Assembly (NCBI GenBank): GCA_951801655.1
Contig: CATONV010000018.1
Location: forward strand, 1-38,606
DNA length: 38,606 nucleotides
Direction of reading: 5' to 3'
DNA from: an uncultured Oscillospiraceae bacterium
GTDB taxonomy: Bacteria > Bacillota > Clostridia > Oscillospirales > Oscillospiraceae
Of the stretch, positions 31,971 to 38,606 are shown piece by piece. Below the pieces are notes generated by a model. That model saw only the letters and a program-made list of their open reading frames with translations, had not been told where the DNA came from and ran no database searches. The first letter of the stretch is position 1. Each line of letters opens with the position of its first letter. The translations under genes were made by a program, and so were the position numbers.

Positions 31971-32075
31971 ATCTTCTTGCCGTATTTCTGTACCGCCTGA
32001 TCCTAATCACGGGAATGGTATACACTTTTGAACAAAAGCTTTTATATCGGCAGATGCATTAGTTTGAATGATCGG

Positions 32076-32127
32076 AGGAGACAGCAGGCCCGCACAGCCA
32101 TTTGACTGTGCGGGTCTGCTGTCTCCT
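32076..32127. terminator. 22-bp bidirectional terminator hairpin
   Basis: Arms 32076-32097 and 32106-32127 pair fully with one G-T wobble around an 8-base loop. It lies between the convergent MBL and membrane-protein genes. The rest of 31971-32243 shows nothing else. Confidence 0.75.
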
Positions 32128-32243
32128 GATGGATATTTTCTCGCATCTATTTATTAGTACCTTGAATAGCGAAGGAGAGCGTTTTAATGTTACTACGGGC
32201 TAAGGAAAGATTCTAACGCATTGACTGTTATGTGGCATTTGAA

Positions 32244-34568
32244 TTATTCCTTTGGCGGGACAGAATCCTCTGATATAATATAGATAGCGATGATTTTTGT
32301 TCCTTCCTGATTCAGCGCGACCACAATAATGTATCCTTTCTCATGATCCAATTTTTCTGCGGGAAGGACATCAAAAAAACCGTTACCAAAATGATATACA
32401 GGTGTGTTGGTCGAAGCAGCACCAACAAATTCACTGGTTCCGTTCTGCGTTACCATTAGAAGCCCCTGGTCATAATTGATTGAACAGTCCCGATAAATGC
32501 CATCTCTGGGCCCTCCCGGGACACCTCTAAATAAGAGGCCGGATTGCTTGGACACCTTAATCATTTTTTTGCCCTGCCACACGTAGAACCCAGTACCCAT
32601 ATTTAAATCCTGGTACTCAATGTCATCTTCTTTTCCGTTCTCAATCGTTTTATATGTTATAATGTCATCAAGGCACATGAAGTCCCCAGTAAGAAATGTA
32701 TACCTGTTCATTCCTGGATAAACGGTCCACCAGTCATCTGGATCAGTATGTAGCAAGTCGACATCTGGATTATTTTCCCTTGCGGAGGAATCCTCCTCAT
32801 TAGGAGATACACGGTCAATAATCACGCCAGTAATGAACGCTGAAATATCCAGGAGAAGTGCTACAATGAGAGAAAATAGGGCAATATGCCAATATGGACT
32901 TGTGAGGTATATAATGCCCTCTTGAGCAGCGTTGTGATCGCTAAGGTACAGGCGAATTGCCTCATCCAGATTTTGAGTAGATGCCGCTCTGTCATAGGCG
33001 CTCAATTCAGCTGAGCTGAGCGCATTCTCACCATTATCCGTCAATATATAAACGGGCAATCCCCCGATTCTGGCTTTCAAGTTGTTAAATTCATGCACCC
33101 ACGCTTGCTTCCAGTTAGTATCAGATGCTTCCCCATTTCCCACCAAATTATTGCCGTCATTCTGTAGATTTGGGGAAGAACTTGGATTATCCTGAGGGGG
33201 AGTAGACGGAGCTTCACTCACATCAGGCGTGTCTGCCGGATTTTCTTCTGCCGCTGGAGATTCGCTTTCTGGGGACGAATCCCCATCCGCAGGTTCGGTA
33301 GACGGCTCGGTTACAGGTTTCGCAGATGGCGCTGGTGCAGTTTCAACCCCTAACGCAAGAATGGTTCCGTCAGATAACTGGTGGATGGTGTCTTTTAGCG
33401 CTGAACTCGTTTCCTTGATAGAACGATAATTTTCAATATCTTGGATAAAGCTATTCATGGATGAAAGGAAATTATGATATGCAGATTCTGTATCCTCGCT
33501 TGCGCCCAAATCAACGCCGCTTTGGAGGCGATCAAATATTTCCGTAGCAAGATCCCTCATCCGATCCAAATCCGGGTTTGTCTGAAACAGCTCTTTTTGA
33601 ATCTCACGTAGATTCTCCCCCACGAAATAGGTGTTCACGCCGTCTTCAGTCATACCCAGGATAAGCATATAATAGGATACCCTCTGCTCAGCCCTCTCAT
33701 AATCGTCCCTTTGCTGGCCCAACTCGTTCTGCCTGGATATTGCCCTGTTATAATTTTGGGCGGCAGTATTCACCGCGTCAAGGAGCATTGTGGTGTCCAC
33801 ATTATCTGACGCATTTTCCAATCGCCTTTGTGCACTCTGCAAACTCGCTTCGGTTGTTGTCACTTCGGAGCTGGCACGCTGTAACTGTGTATCAATTCGG
33901 TCTAATTCACTTTGTAAGCTTGCCTGAATCCCCGTGAGTGCCGATGATGCCTGTTCTCTCACATTTTGAGTTGCATCTTTAGCCATTGCGCTTGAAGCAG
34001 CATCAATAGCCGTACTCAGCAAATCTCTTGCAGCTGACCCGTTAGCGTTTGCTCGCTCATCATCCCAATTGATTTGCTGATTCACAGTTACCTTATTTTG
34101 CTCCATTTTTGATGCTTGATCATATAACGCGATGATTTGATCCGCCAATTCATTTTCGAGTTGTGTTCCATAGCGTTCTGCATATGTATCTGCTCTGAAA
34201 AGTTCATCACGGTAAATGGATTGGGCCAGAATACGACATTCGGTGTCCCACGATTTCCCATATGCCTGCCCCGCAATATACAGATAGCTGAACCAAGACG
34301 AGCAAAACAGCAGCACCAACGTCATACTTAGTAATATTCCCTTCTTCCACCAACCTTTAGATTTTTCTAAAAATTTAGGTAGGGCAAAATTTAATCCCAG
34401 CAGAAGCCCCTGAATCCCCAAAGAAGCCGCATACGCCTGCCAGCTTTTAGGAAATGTGTACTCTATCATACCCTGTGCGGTAGACCAGAAAGAGACCGCC
34501 GCTAAAAGGATCGTACAAACACGAAGCATGGTGATAATTCCGCTCATTTGACGTTTATTATTTCCCAT
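32244..34568 (-). CDS. Large membrane protein with extracellular coiled-coil and cytoplasmic tail domain, unknown function
   Basis: A 774-residue protein started at ATG 34568, one base after the upstream gene's stop; an in-frame extension to 34658 lies inside that gene. Three N-terminal membrane helices (about residues 12-34, 50-70, 78-102) are followed by ~440 residues predicted outside the cell: an Ala/Gln/Glu-rich coiled coil (IQASLQSELDRIDTQLQRAS), then a Pro/Ser/Glu linker (SPESESPAAEENPADTPDVS). A fourth helix (IALFSLIVALLLDISAFITG) returns it to the cytoplasm, ending in a ~190-residue beta-rich domain (GMNRYTFLTGDFMCLDDIIT). I do not recognise the family. The layout suggests a sensor or scaffold reaching into the wall. 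Cotranscribed with the gene at 34570. Confidence 0.75.
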   Translation of the reverse strand: MGNNKRQMSGIITMLRVCTILLAAVSFWSTAQGMIEYTFPKSWQAYAASLGIQGLLLGLNFALPKFLEKSKGWWKKGILLSMTLVLLFCSSWFSYLYIAGQAYGKSWDTECRILAQSIYRDELFRADTYAERYGTQLENELADQIIALYDQASKMEQNKVTVNQQINWDDERANANGSAARDLLSTAIDAASSAMAKDATQNVREQASSALTGIQASLQSELDRIDTQLQRASSEVTTTEASLQSAQRRLENASDNVDTTMLLDAVNTAAQNYNRAISRQNELGQQRDDYERAEQRVSYYMLILGMTEDGVNTYFVGENLREIQKELFQTNPDLDRMRDLATEIFDRLQSGVDLGASEDTESAYHNFLSSMNSFIQDIENYRSIKETSSALKDTIHQLSDGTILALGVETAPAPSAKPVTEPSTEPADGDSSPESESPAAEENPADTPDVSEAPSTPPQDNPSSSPNLQNDGNNLVGNGEASDTNWKQAWVHEFNNLKARIGGLPVYILTDNGENALSSAELSAYDRAASTQNLDEAIRLYLSDHNAAQEGIIYLTSPYWHIALFSLIVALLLDISAFITGVIIDRVSPNEEDSSARENNPDVDLLHTDPDDWWTVYPGMNRYTFLTGDFMCLDDIITYKTIENGKEDDIEYQDLNMGTGFYVWQGKKMIKVSKQSGLLFRGVPGGPRDGIYRDCSINYDQGLLMVTQNGTSEFVGAASTNTPVYHFGNGFFDVLPAEKLDHEKGYIIVVALNQEGTKIIAIYIISEDSVPPKE

Positions 34569-34569
34569 C

Positions 34570-36009
34570 TTATTTGCGCCTCCTCCATGTACGAGTTCTC
34601 CAGAATTTCCGGAACCCTCCATTTGGATTTCTGGAACCACCGTTCGGATTATCTGCAATATCGTCTAGTTCCTTAAAAACCAGCTTATTCAAAATTGAAT
34701 CAATACGCTTCTGCAACTTCTCGTTCTGTTCGGGAAATACCAGATAGAACAGGGAAGATATGAGTGACTGAATTCGGAATTTTGTAACGACACTCAAAAT
34801 GAAGTCGGCAAAGAATTCAAGCGTTACAACAAAGATCAATCGGAGCAGCTTGTTCAAAAGGGAATCCGGCAGCAAGCACTGCGCCAGTGTAAGCCTTACC
34901 AGTTCAACGGCAGTCAGGCACACCAGAATAAACATAATGACCATAAACAGGGTCATCCAAATATTGGTGATCCCATCAAACAGATCTACTCCCCCGAGTA
35001 TCAATGCCAGCATCATGCCTGCTACGATAAGGATCGCGGCAGGTGCGCCGTATTTATCTGACAATGCGGCTCCTATTGAGTTTTTCCGTTGAGGATTGTG
35101 CGCAAAAATTCTGGAGAGGATGGAAAAAACGCCGCCCACTACGCATATAGCAAGGAAATACAGTATGGCATAGTAAAACAAGGCGTCCATTGGAGTTTTA
35201 ATTCTGTTTCCAAGCAGAGATTTCATCAGTTCCTGGACATTTTCCATCCAAGGTCTACCGCCAGGGAGTTGGAATTGGAAAACGGGGAACAGGAAGAAAA
35301 GCACAATTATGGCAACCAAAACAAGCGCTTTTACAACATTCCACACCCAATTGGGAGTATTTGAAATGAATCTTCGAATCCTTGCCCATACAGTTTGGGA
35401 TTCGTTATAGTTTTTGCGTTGCTTTTGACGTATATGCTCTTCTTTAGCAGTCTGAATCTCTATTTTGTGCGTATACCGCTGCTCCGCCGATTCTGCTTGA
35501 TGTGTGTGCTTTTGTTCAGACAAATCTACCCGATGGTTTTGTTTTGCGATTGATTGCCGCGCCCACGTTTCTTTTTTCTCCATCCGCAGGCGCCGAGATA
35601 TTCCTTTAGCGTTTTCCCAATCCTCTTGCGTCCAACGGAACAGCCGTATCAGTATCACGAGAAAGGCAGCAATAGAAACAAGCAGAGCAATTAACCACGC
35701 TTTTGCCCACATGGGCAGTCCCATCAGCGTAATCATTTCGCTGCCGTCCATCTGAACATTGATGTATGAGGCCAGGGCGCAAATAATCATCGAAGATGCG
35801 AAAAAGTAAGCTTTGCGCCTATTTATGTATTCAATAAAGCCAACCGCTAATTCTAGCAGGGCAAAAGGGATGCAGAGGATGTTTACAACAGTGAGGCTCA
35901 ATGCAGAAAAGATGCCCAAGGCATATATACCCACCAGAAGAACAGCCAGAATGCAGGGAAGTAAGCACAAAAACAACGTGAGTGTATTTCTATTCCTTGA
36001 TGTCTCCAC
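34570..36009 (-). CDS. Polytopic membrane protein with internal coiled coil, unknown function
   Basis: A 479-residue protein with about nine membrane helices: four in residues 9-125, then a charged segment about 135-215 rich in Gln/Lys/Glu/His (QSIAKQNHRVDLSEQKHTHQ) likely forming a cytoplasmic coiled coil, then five more helices in 222-415 (ALVLVAIIVLFFLFPVFQF; AAILIVAGMMLALILGGVDL). The C-terminus is basic and repeats NPNGGSR/NPNGGFR. No transporter or enzyme motif is evident. It is first of a two-gene minus-strand operon, and the gene at 32244 starts one base after its stop, implying a complex. It diverges from the double-HTH regulator across 310 bases. Confidence 0.75.
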   Translation of the reverse strand: METSRNRNTLTLFLCLLPCILAVLLVGIYALGIFSALSLTVVNILCIPFALLELAVGFIEYINRRKAYFFASSMIICALASYINVQMDGSEMITLMGLPMWAKAWLIALLVSIAAFLVILIRLFRWTQEDWENAKGISRRLRMEKKETWARQSIAKQNHRVDLSEQKHTHQAESAEQRYTHKIEIQTAKEEHIRQKQRKNYNESQTVWARIRRFISNTPNWVWNVVKALVLVAIIVLFFLFPVFQFQLPGGRPWMENVQELMKSLLGNRIKTPMDALFYYAILYFLAICVVGGVFSILSRIFAHNPQRKNSIGAALSDKYGAPAAILIVAGMMLALILGGVDLFDGITNIWMTLFMVIMFILVCLTAVELVRLTLAQCLLPDSLLNKLLRLIFVVTLEFFADFILSVVTKFRIQSLISSLFYLVFPEQNEKLQKRIDSILNKLVFKELDDIADNPNGGSRNPNGGFRKFWRTRTWRRRK

Positions 36010-36319
36010 TACCTAACACCTCTTTGCTCATTAAACTATACCAGGAAATGGACGGCAAGTTGACTCATGGAACCCAAAGAAAGATAGTATGATGGGCCTG
36101 CCACGACGGAGGTACCTTATGCGTGCAAAAAAGCTGTTTTGCTCCGAATAAACAGGATCACTACGTGCGGATTCATACACCGAATAAGCAATGGCAAAAC
36201 AGGTTCGTTGATTTTTGCAACACTTATTCAAAAAGATTTTCAAATTTTCTTCCAAAGCACATTAAATTATGATACAATAAATTTAGTTTATATGTTTCAA
36301 AATAAGGGGGTGTATAACT
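36010..36319. promoter_or_regulatory. Divergent regulatory region
   Basis: This gene-free gap separates the membrane operon from the regulator. AT-rich sequence at about 36240-36300 includes TACAAT and TATATG boxes suitable for the regulator's promoter, and AAGGGGG lies 9 bases before its ATG. No strong palindrome stands out, so an operator cannot be assigned. Confidence 0.4.
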
Positions 36320-38167
36320 ATGCCACTGACCCAAACGATCCCCAAAACACAAATTGACCGCATCGGCCAGTATATTGGACAGGTGCGCGTCTATAAAGGT
36401 ATTTCCCTGGAACTTCTCTCCAAGGGCCTGTGCACTCCGGCTTACCTCTGCCGGGTAGAAAGCGGAAGACGAGAGGCGGACAAGCTTCTGACTGACGCGC
36501 TCCTACAACGGCTGGGATCCCCGACAGAACTCTTTTGGCGACTTCTAGATCAAGATGAATTTCAGCAATGGCAGCGGCGTCAAGACATCCTAACCTATCT
36601 GCGCCGGGGTGATATCACCTCGGCGCAGACAGGCATTGCCGCATATCGAGCAAAAACCCCGTTGGAGCGGCAGTTCCTTCAAACAACGGAAATCAACCTC
36701 CGAGCCCTACGGGGCGCGCGGGCGGCAGAACTACGTGACCGGACGCTGTCGGTCCTCCAGCTGACCCAGCCAGCTTTTGAAAAATGCGAGATAGAAGAAC
36801 TGGTTCTAAGTCAAGCCGAGGGCTATTTATTACTGGCATATTTGGAACAAGAGGAACGGCTAAACGGCCCAGATGCTGTGGAAAATTCCTACCGCGCATT
36901 GCTGCGACTGCTGCGGCGGAGCTATTACGATACGCGGGAGCGGGTATATCTTTTCCCCTACGTCGCCTGTCATATGATAGAAATCGAATATCGGAGGGGG
37001 CAGTTGTTCTCGGCCCTATCCCTTTGTGAGGATACTCTGGCAGAATTGTCTAGCGAGGGGAGGCTGTACGCCTATGAGTCCCTTTTGGCGTGGAAGATAC
37101 GCCTGCTGGATGCGTCCGGAATGGATGCCAGCGCCCCCCGGAAACTGTTGGAATGGCTGCGAGTTCTCCGGCCCAGTTGTCCAAAGCATCCACAGATGCT
37201 GATCCCATTCGTCGAGCGTGGCTGTGTTTGCTGTTTGAACCAGGTCATCCGGGATCGGCGCGAGCTTCTGGGCCTGTCCCAAGAAGAGTTGGCTGCCGGT
37301 GTCTGCGATATCAGCACTCTGTCCCGAATTGAAACCTGGAAAAGCACACCACAAAAGCGGGTGCGCCGTCTTCTCTTACAAAAGCTCCATATGTCCGGCG
37401 AACGGTACGACTCTGAGATTATCCCCGAGCGGCATGATGACTACATTCTGCGCAGCGAAATTGACCGGGCTCACGACCTCGGTGAATATGACCGGGAAGC
37501 TCGTTTGCTTGCCGGCCTGCGGCGGCGTATCTGCCATACTGACACCAATCTGCAATTCTTGGAACAGCGTGACAGCCGGCTTTTGGCGCTCGGCACCGGC
37601 AAAGCCGATCCCCCAATCACTCCGTCGGAAGAGCTTGCCATGTTGAAGGTTTCCCTGCGCCGGACGCTTCCCCTCCGTGTTGAAAAGATCCACACATGGC
37701 CTGTCAGCTCCCTATCTATCAACGAGGTTTTGCTCCTACTGAACATTTCCCTCCGCTTCAAGGAAGAAGGACAGCCGCAAATTGCTCTCTCCATTGCGCA
37801 GTATGTTCTGGAATGCTTAAATCACATGAATTTGGGCAACGTCTGCTGCAACGAAGAGCTTAATACCCTGGCTTGCCTAAATGTTCTCAGGTACCTGGGT
37901 GATTGCGGCCGCTATGACGAGTCTAATCACTTGGCATGGGTGTGTGTATCTCAAGAGTCGCAAAGAAACCGTATCGTACAAACAGCAAAAATTCTATATA
38001 ATATTGCTTGGAACCTGGAACACCAGCATGATATAAGCCAGCAGCATCTATCCTATTCGTTCCAATTAGCCTATGCTGCTGCGCTGTTGGAGGCAGATCA
38101 AGTAGGACAGAAGCATATCCAAAAGCATTACTTGGAATTATTTGGGAAAGAACTGCAGTTGATCTAA
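36320..38167 (+). CDS. Regulator with two XRE-type HTH domains and TPR-like helical repeats
   Basis: A 615-residue protein. An XRE helix-turn-helix lies at residues 12-66 (GQVRVYKGISLELLSKGLCT, then PAYLCRVESGRRE). About 240 residues of paired helices of the TPR type follow. A second XRE domain begins near residue 309 (RRELLGLSQEELAAGVCDIS, then LSRIETWKSTP), and a second helical stretch runs to the end. Single-HTH plus TPR is the RRNPP plan (Rgg, PlcR, PrgX), in which an imported peptide binds the repeats and alters DNA binding. The internal duplication is unusual. A secreted-peptide-like ORF ends one base from its stop on the other strand, which fits a peptide receptor. Likely targets: that ORF and the divergent membrane operon. 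Confidence 0.75.
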   Translation: MPLTQTIPKTQIDRIGQYIGQVRVYKGISLELLSKGLCTPAYLCRVESGRREADKLLTDALLQRLGSPTELFWRLLDQDEFQQWQRRQDILTYLRRGDITSAQTGIAAYRAKTPLERQFLQTTEINLRALRGARAAELRDRTLSVLQLTQPAFEKCEIEELVLSQAEGYLLLAYLEQEERLNGPDAVENSYRALLRLLRRSYYDTRERVYLFPYVACHMIEIEYRRGQLFSALSLCEDTLAELSSEGRLYAYESLLAWKIRLLDASGMDASAPRKLLEWLRVLRPSCPKHPQMLIPFVERGCVCCLNQVIRDRRELLGLSQEELAAGVCDISTLSRIETWKSTPQKRVRRLLLQKLHMSGERYDSEIIPERHDDYILRSEIDRAHDLGEYDREARLLAGLRRRICHTDTNLQFLEQRDSRLLALGTGKADPPITPSEELAMLKVSLRRTLPLRVEKIHTWPVSSLSINEVLLLLNISLRFKEEGQPQIALSIAQYVLECLNHMNLGNVCCNEELNTLACLNVLRYLGDCGRYDESNHLAWVCVSQESQRNRIVQTAKILYNIAWNLEHQHDISQQHLSYSFQLAYAAALLEADQVGQKHIQKHYLELFGKELQLI

Positions 38168-38168
38168 T

Positions 38169-38327
38169 TTATTTCTCAGTGCTGCTATTACCCCAGTCAT
38201 CCCCACAGACAGAAATTCCCGGATCCTCATCTGGTGGAGTCCCTTCGCCGGCGGGAGGCATGGGGATGGGCGTCAAGATGGAAAGGGCCAATGCAAGGCT
38301 GAGTATTTGCGCTACGAATTTTTTCAT
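38169..38327 (-). CDS. 52-residue signal-peptide-bearing small protein, candidate pheromone precursor
   Basis: On the minus strand AAAGGAGAAATCAAA precedes an ATG at 38327 that opens a 52-codon ORF ending at TAA 38169. It begins MKKFVAQILSLALALSILTP, a classic signal sequence, followed by a short Pro-rich part (IPMPPAGEGTPPDEDP) and an acidic tail GISVCGDDWGNSSTEK with a single Cys. The gene is tail-to-tail with the double-HTH/TPR regulator, one base apart, and has its own promoter-like box. Size, export signal and position match precursor peptides of RRNPP systems. It might instead be an unrelated secreted microprotein; the mature form is unknown. Confidence 0.65.
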   Translation of the reverse strand: MKKFVAQILSLALALSILTPIPMPPAGEGTPPDEDPGISVCGDDWGNSSTEK

Positions 38328-38372
38328 TTTGATTTCTCCTTTACACAAACATATACTTACTTAATTTGAGGT

Positions 38373-38401
38373 ATTATAATGCCATTCGGCATAAAGCGCC
38401 A
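38373..38401 (-). promoter_or_regulatory. Putative promoter of the small secreted peptide
   Basis: On the minus strand a perfect TATAAT (38373-38378) lies 46 bases before the ATG. The -35 position 17 bases upstream reads TGGCGC, a poor match, and overlaps the end of the palindrome at 38399-38441. A weak -35 touching a palindrome suggests activator or repressor control. Confidence 0.5.
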
Positions 38402-38441
38402 TGGCAAAGCTGGAAAAAATTTTTTGCCAGCTTTGCCATGG
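38399..38441. promoter_or_regulatory. Long palindrome upstream of the peptide gene
   Basis: CCATGGCAAAGCTGG and its exact complement flank AAAAAATTTTTT plus one bulged G, so nearly all 43 bases pair. It could be an operator for a dimeric HTH protein such as the neighbouring regulator, or a terminator for an upstream gene, since TATTTTTATT follows on the plus strand. Confidence 0.6.
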
Positions 38442-38606
38442 TATTTTTATTCGTTCACAAATAAAATATTTATGTTTAGATCTTCTTTAATTTTGACAAA
38501 AGCGGCTAACACTTTTGCATATTGAATGCCGACGGCCCACATCTTGTGCCGGAAAGCCGCACCTTGTGCAAAGGCGCTTGCGCGGGGCGGAAAACCGCCC
38601 CATAAT
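38442..38606. other. Gene-free window end with small hairpin
   Basis: No gene is visible. GGGGCGG/CCGCCCC around AAAA at 38584-38601 forms a hairpin near the cut edge, preceded by two CACATCTTGTGC/CGCACCTTGTGC-like half repeats. The sequence is cut off before any function can be read. Confidence 0.35.

Overview
The window looks like chromosomal DNA of a gut Firmicute, probably an Oscillospiraceae relative of the Flavonifractor/Lawsonibacter/Pseudoflavonifractor type. This rests on mixed GC content with GC-rich blocks, strong AGGAGG ribosome binding sites with ATG/GTG/TTG starts, S-layer homology (SLH) surface proteins, and a MobP3-like relaxase linked to two tandem tyrosine recombinases. It reads as an accretion of mobile and accessory modules. 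Species assignment is inference; no rRNA or complete tRNA is present.

Layout. (1) 1-2380: an FRG-domain gene and a membrane-anchored MORN-motif gene, with a terminator. (2) 2357-2537 and 29016-29198: two direct copies of a ~180-bp unit made of a terminator, a covarying 17-bp hairpin and an identical 45-bp tRNA-Val(CAC)-like 3' half. They bracket 26.7 kb and look like attachment-site scars. (3) 2769-4443: an MNT/HEPN toxin-antitoxin-like pair and a small serine recombinase. (4) 4675-13972: a cassette of exported proteins, namely two SLH proteins with transglutaminase-like domains, a CHAP hydrolase with six FN3 domains, a WG-repeat lipoprotein, an SLH-only protein and an SLH protein with a redoxin-like domain lacking CXXC. 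(5) 14220-23142: an integrative mobilizable element core: DUF1653-like/HTH regulator, excisionase-like protein, a duplicated winged-helix protein, an oriT-like region, ribbon-helix-helix accessory protein, relaxase with Sel1 repeats, a secreted Cys/His hydrolase, a small DUF6809-like protein and two overlapping tyrosine recombinases. A ~30-bp motif recurs at 2735, 16191, 18979 and 23151. (6) 23267-28878: GC-rich metabolic genes: alpha/beta hydrolase, TauE/SafE fused to a polyprenol-kinase/CdsA-like domain, a doubly frameshifted YyaL-type gene and a short-chain dehydrogenase. (7) 29330-29912: DUF2442 with a frameshifted DUF4160 partner. (8) 30507-38606: an MBL-fold hydrolase, a convergent operon of two large membrane proteins of unknown function, and a divergent double-HTH/TPR regulator. 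Tail-to-tail with that regulator lies an unlisted 52-residue signal-peptide-bearing ORF whose promoter touches a long palindrome.

How they may work together. The core of region 5 supplies excision, transfer origin, nicking and integration, so regions 3-5 may have moved as one or two units. The exported cassette would remodel the cell surface of the host. At the right end, the regulator, secreted peptide and divergent membrane operon fit a peptide-sensing (RRNPP-like) circuit, which is the best candidate for an undescribed system here. All such links are inferred from position and domain content.
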